NCBI RefSeq assembly: GCF_000024025.1
Contig: NC_013131.1
Coordinates: forward strand, 2,170,001 to 2,234,000
Source: Catenulispora acidiphila DSM 44928
Lineage (GTDB): Bacteria > Actinomycetota > Actinomycetes > Streptomycetales > Catenulisporaceae
Length of the DNA: 64,000 bases
Reading direction: 5' to 3'
The notes beneath the pieces are model-generated. The model did no database searches. It was not told where the DNA came from and saw nothing but the letters and a program-made list of their open reading frames with translations. The position numbers and the translations under genes were made by a program. This document shows, one piece after another, positions 25,143-33,369 of this stretch. Numbering within the stretch: the stretch's first letter is position 1; each line of letters opens with the position of its first letter.

Positions 25143-26090
25143 TCAGTACTCGAGGCGCTCGCGGCGCGTCAGGCGCATGACGACGAGCGAAAGGATCAGG
25201 GTGATGAAGAAGATGACGACGCCCATCGCGCAGGCGTAGCCGGCCTTGCCCAGGACCTGGAAGTTGCGCATCAGGTAGGTCGCCAGGACCTCGCCGTGCT
25301 CGTCCGGGCCGCCGCCGAAGCTGGAGCCGGGGGTCAGGGTGGCCACCAGGGCGAAGGCGTCCATCGCGGCGACCGCCAGATACACCCAGGCGGTCTGCAC
25401 CGAGTCCCACAGCAGGGGCATCGTGACCTTGAAGTAGGTCTGGGTGCGCCCGGCGCCGTCCAGCAGCGCCGCCTCGTAGTAGTCCCGCGGGATCTGCTGC
25501 ATCGCGGCGGAGAACAGGACCAGGTAGAAGCCGACCCACTGCCAGACCAGGATGAACATGATGCACCACAGGACGAACGTGGGGGAGTTCAGGAACTCCC
25601 ACGGGTGGTTCGCGTCTGTGAGCCCCAGTTTGATGACGATCGCGTTGAACAGCCCGACGCTGTTGGACTCATAGGCGGCCTGGAACAGGATCACGATGAT
25701 CGCGACCGACAGGACCTGCGGGAAGAAGAAGACGATCCGGAAGAACGCCGAGCCTCCGATGCCCCGCACCCCGCCCAGGCCGCCGCGGCGCCCGCCGACG
25801 TTCAGCATGAAGGCGAAGAACATCGCCAGGACGATGGTGATCGTCGGGAACACGATCAGGATGATCATGTTGTGCGTCAGGGCCTTGAGGAAGATCGAGT
25901 CGTGGAACAGGTCCGCGTAGTTCTTCAGGCCGACGACCTTGCTCGGCGGCGCGACGCCGCTCCATTCGGTCAGGGAGTAGCCGAAGGTCTCGACGTAGGG
26001 CCAGATGACGAAGATCAAATAGACCGCGAGCGGCCCCGCGAGGAACGAGGCGATGAACAGCCGCTCTCTGGTCTTCTTGCGCAGCCGCAT
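25143..26090 (-). CDS. Carbohydrate ABC transporter permease, MalF/NgcF-like
   Basis: 315-residue first permease of the importer. Helices are visible at ~13-32, 75-103, 128-150, 188-215, 235-260 and 285-307, with the EAA loop DYYEAALLDGAGRTQTYFKVTMPLL (~215-239). The start is placed at 26090, where a basic leader MRLRKKTRERLF precedes the first helix and GGGAG lies 8 bases upstream; the frame remains open to 26168. It follows the binding-protein gene by 112 bases and precedes the second permease by 19. Confidence 0.87.
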   Translation of the reverse strand: MRLRKKTRERLFIASFLAGPLAVYLIFVIWPYVETFGYSLTEWSGVAPPSKVVGLKNYADLFHDSIFLKALTHNMIILIVFPTITIVLAMFFAFMLNVGGRRGGLGGVRGIGGSAFFRIVFFFPQVLSVAIIVILFQAAYESNSVGLFNAIVIKLGLTDANHPWEFLNSPTFVLWCIMFILVWQWVGFYLVLFSAAMQQIPRDYYEAALLDGAGRTQTYFKVTMPLLWDSVQTAWVYLAVAAMDAFALVATLTPGSSFGGGPDEHGEVLATYLMRNFQVLGKAGYACAMGVVIFFITLILSLVVMRLTRRERLEY

Positions 26091-26202
26091 GGCGCGAGCT
26101 CCCGGGAGGAGATGAGGGGAGGGTGGGACGGTGGGCCGTGGACCGCCGGGGAGGAACCGGCGGGCCACGGCGCGTTCGCGGGACGGTCAGGCGGTCGCAG
26201 GG

Positions 26203-27666
26203 TCAGGCGGTGGTCGGGCGCTTGAACTTCTGCACCGAGGAGTCGCCGGCGCACTTGTCGGCCGCCGCCTGCGCGCGGGTGATGAACTCGGCCGGCTTGA
26301 TCTTGTTCGCCATCAGCTGGCCCATGGCGTCCTCGAGGTCCTTCTCCATCTGGGAGTACCAGTTCAGGTAGTACCAGGAGATGACCTTGCCGTTGGCGGC
26401 CTGGTAGAGGTCGTTGCTGGACTTGGTGCCCGGCAGCAGCTTGGCCTCGATGTCCGGGGTGATCGCGTCCTTCACCACCGACAGGGAGTTCGCCTTCTGC
26501 GCGAAGGAGGCGCCGCCGGCCTTGGAGCACATGATGCGCAGGAACTCCAGGCCGCCGGCCGGGTTCTTGGCCTTGCTCGGGACGATGAACGGCTCGCCGG
26601 CGCCGGCCCGGATCGCGGTCTGCGGCATCTTGTCGCCGCTGAGCGAGGGCATGGCGAACACGGCCATGTTGAAGCCCGCCGGGGTGGCGGACAGCTGCTC
26701 GTTCTCCAGCCACGAACCGCAGGGGATGACCGCCGCCTTGCCCTGGTTCCACAGGGTCTGGGACTGGATGTGGGTCAGACCCTCGGTGCCCGGGAGCATG
26801 TAGCCCTTGTCCACCAGCTCGTAAAGGGCATCGACGCTGTTCTTGACCGCGTCGGACTTCCAGGCGTTGGGCTCCAGGTTGTCGATGGCGGTCTGCACGT
26901 CCGGGCCGCCGTTCTTGGCGACCATGTCCATCAGCGGCACCAGCATGTAGTACGGGTACTTGCCCTGGTGCGCGAACGGGGCGATGCCGCTGGCCTTGAT
27001 GGTCGCGCACAGCGTCATGAAGTCTTCCCACGAGGTGGGGACCTGCCAGTTGTTCTTCTGGAACAGCGCGGTGGAGTACCACAGCCCGAAGACGGTGAAC
27101 GCGTAGTTCAGCGAGAACATGCTCTGGCCGAGCTGGCCCGTCTCGATCGTGCCGGCCAGCAGGGTGTCGCGGACCTTCTTGCTCGGGTCGTCGATCGAGG
27201 GCGCGTCCAAGAGCCGGTCCAGGTTGGTCAGCTGGCCGCTGCTGTTCAACACGTCCAGCTTCAGCTGCTGGGCGCCGGAGTCGTCGATGACGTCCGGCGG
27301 GCTGCCGGCGTTGAACCGGGGCTGCAGGTCGCCGGTGAGGTTTTGGCCGCTGTGGTGCGAGACCTGCGAGCCGGAGAACTTCGAGGAGTACATCGCCTCG
27401 AAGGCCTTCGCGTAGTCGTCGCCGTAGCCGCCCTTGAAGACGTAGACATCCAGCGGGCTGGAGGCCTTCACTCCGAACGGGTTCTTCGGGTCCGAGGAGT
27501 TCGCGGCGGTGGTGGAGCCCGCGTTGTTGTTCTTGGGGCTGCTCCCGCTGCCGGCCGCGCACCCGGCTGCCAGGGCCGAGCCCGGGCCGACCATGGCCGC
27601 GATCGCGGCCGAACGGACCAACATCTGCCGGCGGGAGACGTCGGCTGGCAAACCGTGATCTGACAC
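26203..27666 (-). CDS. ngcE: Sugar-binding lipoprotein, NgcE-like (GlcNAc/chitobiose)
   Basis: 487-residue solute-binding protein. N-terminus VSRRQMLVRSAAIAAMVGPGSALAAGC has a twin-arginine-like signal and a lipobox Cys (~36). The mature start NPFGVKASSPLDVYVFKGGYGDDYAKAFE and the C-terminal end DKCAGDSSVQKFKR resemble, from memory, the NgcE group that binds N-acetylglucosamine and chitobiose. Context agrees: a BadF-type GlcNAc-kinase-like gene precedes it on the same strand and a LacI gene faces them. The 188-base spacer from the kinase could hold its own promoter, but the kinase promoter may drive all four genes. Confidence in substrate is moderate; in the family, high. Confidence 0.8.
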   Translation of the reverse strand: MSDHGLPADVSRRQMLVRSAAIAAMVGPGSALAAGCAAGSGSSPKNNNAGSTTAANSSDPKNPFGVKASSPLDVYVFKGGYGDDYAKAFEAMYSSKFSGSQVSHHSGQNLTGDLQPRFNAGSPPDVIDDSGAQQLKLDVLNSSGQLTNLDRLLDAPSIDDPSKKVRDTLLAGTIETGQLGQSMFSLNYAFTVFGLWYSTALFQKNNWQVPTSWEDFMTLCATIKASGIAPFAHQGKYPYYMLVPLMDMVAKNGGPDVQTAIDNLEPNAWKSDAVKNSVDALYELVDKGYMLPGTEGLTHIQSQTLWNQGKAAVIPCGSWLENEQLSATPAGFNMAVFAMPSLSGDKMPQTAIRAGAGEPFIVPSKAKNPAGGLEFLRIMCSKAGGASFAQKANSLSVVKDAITPDIEAKLLPGTKSSNDLYQAANGKVISWYYLNWYSQMEKDLEDAMGQLMANKIKPAEFITRAQAAADKCAGDSSVQKFKRPTTA

Positions 27667-27854
27667 TGTGTTTCTCCTGATCGACGAGAAGCGGTGCGCC
27701 GGGGTCTCCGGCTCGTGAGGGAGGTGCGCTCGTGCGGTGTGCTCAGGTGATGCGAGTGCTCGGCCGTACGGATCTGCGCTGTGCTGTGTGGTGTTGTGGG
27801 GTGCTGCGGTTGCGCGTTTCTTGCTCGAGTTGCTCGGTAGGGTACGAGATTTTG

Positions 27855-28889
27855 TCAGCTGGCGGTAGGTATCGAAAACAATCGCTCACGGACGTCCGGT
27901 GACGGCATCGGTCCGATCCGGGCCAGCGCCAGCCACGCCGCGGCCGCCGCGCCGTCCAGGGCCCGGCTCACCTCGGCGTCCGGCCAGCGCTCGCGCAGCA
28001 TCCGCCGCACGCGCTCGGCGACCGGCGTCGGATTGGTCAGAACGCTCCCGGCCAGGACGATCGGGCTCGTCGCGTCGGGACCGCGCACCGTGGTCAGGGT
28101 CGCCGCGAGATGCTCGACGGCGCGGTCGGCGATCGCCTTCGCGACCGCGTCCCCGCCCTCGCAGGCGGCGGTCAGCAGCGGAGCCAGACGCGCCAGGGCG
28201 GTCGGCGGCTCGGACATCACCGCGGCGACCATCTCCCGGGCCGTCAGCGGCGTGTCCGCGCCGGCGTCGGCGCCGGATGCCGGACCGGCGACCGGCGAGC
28301 TCCCGCGCAACCGCAACGATTCGATCACCAGGTCGGTCAGCACCGTCGCCGGGCCCTCGCCGTCCAGTTCGGCCATCGCCGCCAGCACCGCCTGCCGTCC
28401 CAGCCAGAAGCCGGAACCGCGGTCGCCGAGCAGCCAGCCGTGGCCGTCGGCGCGCGCGGCCATCGTGCGGTCCTTCACCGCGATCGCCACCGCGCCGGTG
28501 CCCGACAGCAGCAGCGAGCCCTCGGCGGCGGCGGTCCCGGCCGCGAAGGCGATCAGCGCGTCGGGCTCGTACTCGATCGGACAGCGGATCCCGGTCTGGT
28601 CCCAGACCCGGGTGAACGCCTCGCCGCCGGGCATGTCCTCGCCCGAGGGCAGGGCGCCGCCGCCGGCCAGCCCGAGCACGACGTGCCGCACGTCCGCCGG
28701 GTCCAGCCCGGTCAGCGCCTGCGCCACCGCCTCGGCCAGCGCCGCCGCGGCGCGCTCGGGTCCCAGCCCGGTCGGATTGCCCCCGGAGGCGCGTCCGGCA
28801 CCCCGCCTGAGGCCGTGCGGCGTGACCGCCAGGACCCGCGTCGAGGTTCCGCCGACGTCGAGCCCGAGGACCAGCGCCTCGTCGGTCAT
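27855..28889 (-). CDS. BadF/BadG-family kinase, probable N-acetylglucosamine kinase
   Basis: 344-residue ASKHA-fold sugar kinase. Phosphate-1 motif LVLGLDVGGTSTRVLAV, phosphate-2 LLLSGTGAVAIAV, and GHGWLLGDRGSGFWLGRQAV are the NAGK/BadF signature. It would phosphorylate imported GlcNAc to GlcNAc-6-P, which NagA (not in this window) and NagB (47989-48771) would convert to fructose-6-P. Start ATG 28889 has AGAGGG upstream. A promoter and a LacI-type operator lie 30-86 bases upstream, and it heads the kinase/NgcE/permease gene set. Confidence 0.82.
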   Translation of the reverse strand: MTDEALVLGLDVGGTSTRVLAVTPHGLRRGAGRASGGNPTGLGPERAAAALAEAVAQALTGLDPADVRHVVLGLAGGGALPSGEDMPGGEAFTRVWDQTGIRCPIEYEPDALIAFAAGTAAAEGSLLLSGTGAVAIAVKDRTMAARADGHGWLLGDRGSGFWLGRQAVLAAMAELDGEGPATVLTDLVIESLRLRGSSPVAGPASGADAGADTPLTAREMVAAVMSEPPTALARLAPLLTAACEGGDAVAKAIADRAVEHLAATLTTVRGPDATSPIVLAGSVLTNPTPVAERVRRMLRERWPDAEVSRALDGAAAAAWLALARIGPMPSPDVRERLFSIPTAS

Positions 28890-28918
28890 GGTGCCCTCTC
28901 GCCTCTGCCGCTGCGGCG

Positions 28919-28931
28919 TGGAACGTTTCAA
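28919..28931 (-). promoter_or_regulatory. LacI-family operator, kinase side
   Basis: TGGAACGTTTCAA is the exact inverse of the 13-mer at 29052-29064. It has the near-palindromic GAAACGTTCC form usual for LacI/CcpA-type sites and sits just downstream of the predicted transcription start of the kinase gene, a position suited to repression. Confidence 0.75.
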
Positions 28932-28946
28932 TTCCGCGTTGCGTGG

Positions 28947-28975
28947 AACTTAGAACCCGGATAAGGGGACGTCAA
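28947..28975 (-). promoter_or_regulatory. Promoter of the GlcNAc kinase/import genes
   Basis: On the minus strand TTGACG (28975-28970) and TAAGTT (28952-28947) are separated by 17 bases, a close match to the housekeeping-type -35/-10 elements. Transcription would begin near 28940, with the LacI-type operator immediately downstream. Confidence 0.65.
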
Positions 28976-29051
28976 GGGGTGACCCTGAAGTGCAACGGTA
29001 ATGATGCCGTACGGTACACGGCCGGGGCGCAGCGGCCACCGCCGCCGGTCC

Positions 29052-29065
29052 TTGAAACGTTCCAA
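29052..29065 (+). promoter_or_regulatory. LacI-family operator, second copy
   Basis: TTGAAACGTTCCAA repeats in opposite orientation the site at 28919-28931, 13 of 13 bases matching. The centres are about 133 bp apart within the divergent region, so a tetramer or two dimers could bridge them. The site lies between the kinase promoter and the LacI gene promoter. Confidence 0.75.
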
Positions 29066-29136
29066 CCGGACGCGCGTCCTCGCCCGGCCTGTCAAGACCT
29101 GGCTGCCCTGTTTCCGACTGTGCCACACAAACCCCA

Positions 29137-29152
29137 GGCGGTCTAGACCGCC
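29137..29152. promoter_or_regulatory. DasR-like (dre-type) palindrome
   Basis: GGCGGTCTAGACCGCC is a perfect 16-bp palindrome. Its core GGTCTAGACC equals the centre of the established DasR operator consensus (ACTGGTCTAGACCAGT), although the outer bases differ. DasR is the GntR-type GlcNAc regulator of actinomycetes. Its place upstream of the LacI gene of a GlcNAc uptake cluster supports the assignment; no dasR gene is in the window. Confidence 0.6.
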
Positions 29153-29177
29153 CGGTACGGTGGGTGGAAACAGGATG

Positions 29178-29207
29178 TTGACTCCGGCGAGCGCGGCCGT
29201 TTAGCCT
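29178..29207 (+). promoter_or_regulatory. Candidate promoter of the LacI-type regulator gene
   Basis: TTGACT (29178-29183) and TAGCCT (29202-29207) are 18 bases apart and 43 bases before the GTG start. The DasR-like palindrome lies 25 bases upstream of the -35 element. Confidence 0.45.
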
Positions 29208-29249
29208 CCTCGGCACGGTACCGGCCGGATCGGGATACAAGGGGCGTGC

Positions 29250-30293
29250 GTGACGAAGAGCGCGGGCATGCGGGATGTGGCCCTGCTGGCCGGGGTGTCG
29301 GTCGGCACGGTCTCGAACGTGCTGAACCGCCCCGACGCGGTGTCCCCGGGCACCCGGGCACGGGTCCAGGCGGCGATCGCGGAGCTGGGCTTCGTGCGCA
29401 GCGAGAGCGCGCGGCTGCTGCGCGCCGGCCGCAGCCAGGTGCTGGCCCTGCTAGCGCTGGACCTGGCCGACCCGTTCTTCGTCGGCGTGCTGCGCGGCGC
29501 CGAGCAGGCCGCCCGCGCCGCCGATCTCGGCGTGCTGGTGATGGACAGCGCCTCCAGCGCCGCCACCGAGGCCACGCACCTGGTGATGCTGGCCCAGCAA
29601 CGGGTTCGGGGCGTGTTGGTGACTCCGGCGGACGCCAGCGGCGCGACGCTGGCGGAGTTCGGCCGCGCGCGGATTCCGTACGTGTTGGTGGATCGTGACA
29701 TACCGGGCGGAAACGGATGTCGGGTGCTCGTGGACGACGTCGCCGGCGGCGCGATGGCGGTCGCGCACCTGATCGCCGGCGGACACCGGCGCATCGCCTA
29801 CGTCGCCGGACCGCTGGAGCTGCCGCAGTACCGGGACCGGCTGGAAGGCGCGCGTCAGGCGATCGCCGAAGCCGATCCGGACGTGGAGCTGGTGACGCTG
29901 CTCGGCGCGCGCGGGGACGTGGCGGCCGGACGGGACGCCGCGGCGCGCATGCTCGGGCTGGGGGAGCGCCCGACCGGGGTGTTCTGCGGCAACGACCTGA
30001 TCGCCTTGGGGATGCTGCAAGGGCTGTTCGCCGCCAGTGTGGCGGTACCGCAGGACGTGGCGATCGTTGGCTACGACGACCTGGAGGTCGCGGCGGCGGC
30101 GGTCGTGCCACTGTCGTCGATACGGCGCCCCGCCTCGCGCGTGGGCAAGGAGGCCGCGGAGCTTCTGGTCGAGGAGAGCGGGGCGGCGGCGGGGCAGCAT
30201 GTGCACCGCGAGCTGGTTTTTCAGCCGGAGCTGGTGGTGCGGGCTTCTAGCTTGGGGGCGGCGGCTTCGACGGCTCGAAACCCGGACAGCTGA
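29250..30293 (+). CDS. LacI-family transcriptional regulator of the GlcNAc cluster
   Basis: 347-residue repressor. The N-terminal headpiece MRDVALLAGVSVGTVSNVLNRPDAVSPGTR is a standard LacI helix-turn-helix and the hinge LLRAGRSQVLALLALDLADPFF leads to a periplasmic-binding-protein-like sensor domain. The effector-domain ends include VFCGNDLIALGMLQGL and VAIVGYDDLEVAAAA. GTG 29250 has AAGGGG 5-6 bases upstream. It is divergent from the GlcNAc kinase/importer genes and likely binds the two GAAACGTTCC sites between them; the inducer may be GlcNAc, GlcNAc-6-P or chitobiose. Confidence 0.87.
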   Translation: MTKSAGMRDVALLAGVSVGTVSNVLNRPDAVSPGTRARVQAAIAELGFVRSESARLLRAGRSQVLALLALDLADPFFVGVLRGAEQAARAADLGVLVMDSASSAATEATHLVMLAQQRVRGVLVTPADASGATLAEFGRARIPYVLVDRDIPGGNGCRVLVDDVAGGAMAVAHLIAGGHRRIAYVAGPLELPQYRDRLEGARQAIAEADPDVELVTLLGARGDVAAGRDAAARMLGLGERPTGVFCGNDLIALGMLQGLFAASVAVPQDVAIVGYDDLEVAAAAVVPLSSIRRPASRVGKEAAELLVEESGAAAGQHVHRELVFQPELVVRASSLGAAASTARNPDS

Positions 30294-30504
30294 GCACCGG
30301 CAGACGCGGGTACTTCGGGAAGCGCGGGTCGGTGGCGGCGCGGGTGCAGCGCCAGTAGACCGTGCCCTTGCGGGTTTCGTTGCGGTTCACGTGTGTGCAC
30401 AGCGCGCATAAGCCGGGGTCCGGTCCGGCGGCGTGTGGGGAGTGTTCGTGCTTAGAGCCCTCAGAGCCCTCAGAGCCCTCAGCGTTCTCAGAGTCCTCAG
30501 ACAT
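30247..30504 (-). CDS. Small zinc-ribbon-like conserved protein
   Basis: 85 residues. The C-terminal part shows four cysteines (LCALC, WRC, LSC) with a conserved-looking core DPRFPKYPRLPVLSCPGFE, a pattern I recall in small actinobacterial proteins of unknown role; a structural zinc site is likely. The N-terminus is an acidic Glu-Gly-Ser repeat coded by a 9-bp tandem repeat. The start overlaps the HIT-like gene's stop by 8 bases, so the two are coupled. Its 3' end overlaps the last 47 bases of the LacI gene on the other strand. Confidence 0.65.
   Translation of the reverse strand: MSEDSENAEGSEGSEGSKHEHSPHAAGPDPGLCALCTHVNRNETRKGTVYWRCTRAATDPRFPKYPRLPVLSCPGFEPSKPPPPS
30454..30498. repeat. 9-bp tandem repeat inside a small gene
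   Basis: AGAGCCCTC occurs three times perfectly (30454-30480), followed by two degenerate copies to 30498. It encodes the Glu-Gly-Ser run at the N-terminus of the zinc-ribbon-like protein. The length could vary by slippage without breaking frame. Confidence 0.8.
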
Positions 30505-31096
30505 GCGCGCTTCCGCCGTCGGCTGCCATCGCCGCGGCGATCGTCCGGTTCGTCGCGGCCCAGCGTTCGGCCTCGACCTTCGGCAGTACGTCTTCCCAGA
30601 TCAGCAGGCATGATCCGCGCATCTGCAGCATGCCCTCCGGCCGCGCGGAGAACCACCAGTGCAGGTGGTCGCCGCCGTCGCCGTAGCGCGCGACGTGGAC
30701 CCGCGCGATCCCGCCGAGGGTGAGGATCGCGCGCTCCACACGCTGGAACAGCGCGCCCAACTCCGCGGCGCGCTCGGCGGGCAGGTCCGCCAGATCGCAG
30801 TGCTCGCGCGGCTCCAGCATCACCAGCGCCGGGATCGACGCCTCGGGGAACGTCCGCAGCCGCCAGTGCTCGTCGGTCCAGATGTAGTCGGAGTCCTGCC
30901 AGGAGCACGGCTGGCACGGGGTGCCGCCCGGCGCACCGTTGCGCGCCGGCTCCGGAAGCACCGGCGGCTCCAGCTTCTTCACCCGCAGATCGCCCTCGAA
31001 GGGGAAGATCTCCCAGCCCGGGATGCCGTCGGCGTCGAAGGGGATCTGCTCGCCGATGGGCAGGTGCTTGACGTAGTCGCTGGGTTCGGTCGCCAT
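30497..31096 (-). CDS. HIT-superfamily-like protein
   Basis: 199 residues. The segment VARYGDGGDHLHWWFSARPEGMLQMRG resembles the His-X-His core of histidine-triad hydrolases/transferases, preceded by ALVMLEPREHCDLADLPAERAAELG, which matches the usual 'H-x-x-x-x-x-L' helix region. A CQPC motif near 60 could bind metal. The complete HxHxHxx triad is not present, so activity is uncertain. It is coupled to the zinc-ribbon-like gene and downstream (same strand) of the aspartate decarboxylase gene. Confidence 0.6.
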   Translation of the reverse strand: MATEPSDYVKHLPIGEQIPFDADGIPGWEIFPFEGDLRVKKLEPPVLPEPARNGAPGGTPCQPCSWQDSDYIWTDEHWRLRTFPEASIPALVMLEPREHCDLADLPAERAAELGALFQRVERAILTLGGIARVHVARYGDGGDHLHWWFSARPEGMLQMRGSCLLIWEDVLPKVEAERWAATNRTIAAAMAADGGSAHV

Positions 31097-31181
31097 GAGC
31101 AGAGGATAGCCAAACGGCCGGTGGCAAAGGATCTCCGCCTTCGCCTCCGGCCGTCGCGCTGCGTGCCGCGTCCGCTTCAGC

Positions 31182-32951
31182 TCACTTCTTCTTGGTCTTG
31201 GTCTTCAGCCACTCTTCCTTGTACTCCTCCATGATCGCGTGCAGGTGATGCCCGATCTTCAGGTAGTCCAAGTCGTCCAGGTTCGCCAGCGACACCCGCA
31301 CCGACCATCCCGGTCCGTCGAAGCCGCCGCCGTTCAGCAGCACGACAGAGGCCTGATGCGCCAGGCGGAACACCACGTCGGTGGGTTCGTAGGTCTCCAT
31401 CAGGAAGTCGGCGAACTCCCGGCTCTCGAAGGCCTCGGCCTCGGCGAGGATGTCCAGCTCGACGTAGTAGCAGGCGCGGTCCGGGTCGTCGCTGATGTGG
31501 TGGACGCCGATGCCCTCCATCAGCAGGTCCAGGCGGCGGTGGACGATCGTGCGCAGCAGCTCCTTGTACTCCTGGCCCTCCGGCAGCAGGTCGAACAGGG
31601 AGAACAGCATCATCATCGTCTGCTGCGGGGTGGACAGGCCCGCGGTGTGGTTCAACGCGACCGCGCGGCTGTCGGCGACCAGGCGGTCGATGAACTTCGT
31701 CTTCTCAGGGTGCAGAGTCAGGGTGCTGTAACGCCGGCGCAGCTCGTCCTTCTTCGCCTTCGGGAGCTTGGCGAGCATCTGGTCGAAGACGTTGTCCTCG
31801 GCCACCGCGATCACGCCGAGGCGGTGGCCGGTCGCGCCGTAGTGCTTGGACCAGGAGTAGACCAGCGCCGTGTTGCGCGGGCAGGTCGCGGCCAGGGAGC
31901 GGAAGCCGGGGACGAACGTGCCGTAGACGTCGTCGGTGATGATCGCCAGGTTCGGGTTCTTGGTCCGGATGATGTCGGCGATGCGGTCGCGGACCCGGTC
32001 GGACATCGCCATCGACGGCGGGTTCGAGGGGTTCACCAGCATCACGGCCTTGACCTTCGGGTCCGCCAGCCGGTCGACCTCGGAGTCGGGGTAGCGCCAC
32101 ATGTGGACGCCCTCCTCGGTCATCATGTCCGACTTCACCTGGATTACGTTGAAGGAGTAACGCTCCAGCTCGGGGATCTCGATGTAGGGCGTGAAGATCG
32201 GCGTCATCAGGGCGATGGTGTCGCCGGGGTGCAGGATGCCGTTGGTGACCAGCGTGTCGAACAGGTAGCACATCGCCGCCGTGCCGCCCTCGGTCGGGAA
32301 GACGTCGACCTTGCCGGGCGTCTTTCCGCCGTACATCTCCTCGGCCAGATAGGCGCGCACGACCTTCTGGCAGTGCTTGAGCGCCCGCGGCGGGTCCGGG
32401 TAGTGGTCGCCGATCCAGGCGTCGGTGAGCTCGCCGATCCACGCGTCGGCGTCGAACTTCAGCTGGGTGACGCCGTAGTCCACCATGTCGCGCAGCAGCC
32501 GCACCCCGGTCATCCCCGGATTCGCCAGGCAGAAGCGGTCGAAGCGCACGCCGCTCCCGGCCACCTCCGGCATCCCGCCGAGGTTGTCCATGGTCCAGAC
32601 CCGCCGCGACTCCTGCAGCGCGAAGGCACCCAGCGCCAGATACGCCTCGCGCGGCCCGGTCGCGATCCAGTTCGGGTTCCCGCGCCCGGCGTTGAGCATC
32701 TGCGCGGCCGACTTCTTGTGCGTGTCGGCCGCCAGCGCGATCAGCTCACCCTTGAGCTCGAACGGACTCAGGGCGGACCACTCCTTGATCTTGCCGCGGG
32801 ACAGGCCCGCCGACGTGACCGTGGAGGGGACACGCTTGCGCGGAGCGGCGGTGTTGTTCTTGGCGGTGGCGCCCCTAGCGCTCTTGGCGCTCCTGGCGCT
32901 GCCAGCCTTGGCGCGCGCGGCGCTCTTCTTCTCCGGAGTGGTGGCGGTCAC
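31182..32951 (-). CDS. Bifunctional aspartate aminotransferase/L-aspartate 4-decarboxylase
   Basis: 589-residue PLP enzyme of fold type I. Diagnostic blocks are AGRGNPNWIATGPREAYLALGAFAL near the start of the enzyme, VFPTEGGTAAMCYLFDTL, VMLVNPSNPPSM, DDVYGTFVPGF and the PLP Lys in YSWSKHYGATGHRLG. The family converts aspartate to alanine plus CO2 and also transaminates, and forms large multimers. GTG 32951 is preferred because AAAGGA lies 6 bases upstream. It carries an unusual ~60-residue Lys/Ala/Ser-rich leader and ends in a KTKTKKK tail. Confidence 0.87.
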   Translation of the reverse strand: MTATTPEKKSAARAKAGSARSAKSARGATAKNNTAAPRKRVPSTVTSAGLSRGKIKEWSALSPFELKGELIALAADTHKKSAAQMLNAGRGNPNWIATGPREAYLALGAFALQESRRVWTMDNLGGMPEVAGSGVRFDRFCLANPGMTGVRLLRDMVDYGVTQLKFDADAWIGELTDAWIGDHYPDPPRALKHCQKVVRAYLAEEMYGGKTPGKVDVFPTEGGTAAMCYLFDTLVTNGILHPGDTIALMTPIFTPYIEIPELERYSFNVIQVKSDMMTEEGVHMWRYPDSEVDRLADPKVKAVMLVNPSNPPSMAMSDRVRDRIADIIRTKNPNLAIITDDVYGTFVPGFRSLAATCPRNTALVYSWSKHYGATGHRLGVIAVAEDNVFDQMLAKLPKAKKDELRRRYSTLTLHPEKTKFIDRLVADSRAVALNHTAGLSTPQQTMMMLFSLFDLLPEGQEYKELLRTIVHRRLDLLMEGIGVHHISDDPDRACYYVELDILAEAEAFESREFADFLMETYEPTDVVFRLAHQASVVLLNGGGFDGPGWSVRVSLANLDDLDYLKIGHHLHAIMEEYKEEWLKTKTKKK

Positions 32952-33090
32952 GGCAGATCCTTTCGGCGATCGGGCACGCCGATGACCGTCGGCCACCGCG
33001 AAGCCCCTGCAGCGAGAGGATCACGCACCGGCGACCCGGGCGCGCGGAGCTGAGCCGTAGGTGTGATGAACCGCAGCGCCCGACGCGCGT

Positions 33091-33369
33091 TTAAGGCTCC
33101 GGATACGACCCGGGCTCAGCGGGATTCTCCGGCTGCCAATCCCGCCCGAGCCGATTCATCGCCTCATCGATCCGATCCCGCTCATTGCTGGAAACCACCG
33201 CAGCAGCCTCCGCATCCTCCGCCGCCTCCCGCTCCGCCCGCTTCTGCGAACGCCGCACCGCCAGCCATCCCCCAGAAGCAATGGCCGCCAACGAAGCCCA
33301 CACCATGGGCCGGTTCCACCACGACCGACCCCCCTGCAAGGCCACCACCAACGCGAGCACGGCATGCAT
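33091..33369 (-). CDS. Small membrane protein of unknown function
   Basis: 92 residues with an N-terminal hydrophobic stretch (~1-13), a Trp-rich turn (RSWWNRP) and a second membrane segment (~22-40), followed by a charged coiled-coil-like tail (KRAEREAAEDAEAAAV...ERDRIDEAMNRLGRDW). Start 33369 has GGGAG six bases upstream, better than the longer GTG 33411 version. No relatives were recognised. It stands alone between the decarboxylase gene and a spacer. Confidence 0.55.
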   Translation of the reverse strand: MHAVLALVVALQGGRSWWNRPMVWASLAAIASGGWLAVRRSQKRAEREAAEDAEAAAVVSSNERDRIDEAMNRLGRDWQPENPAEPGSYPEP

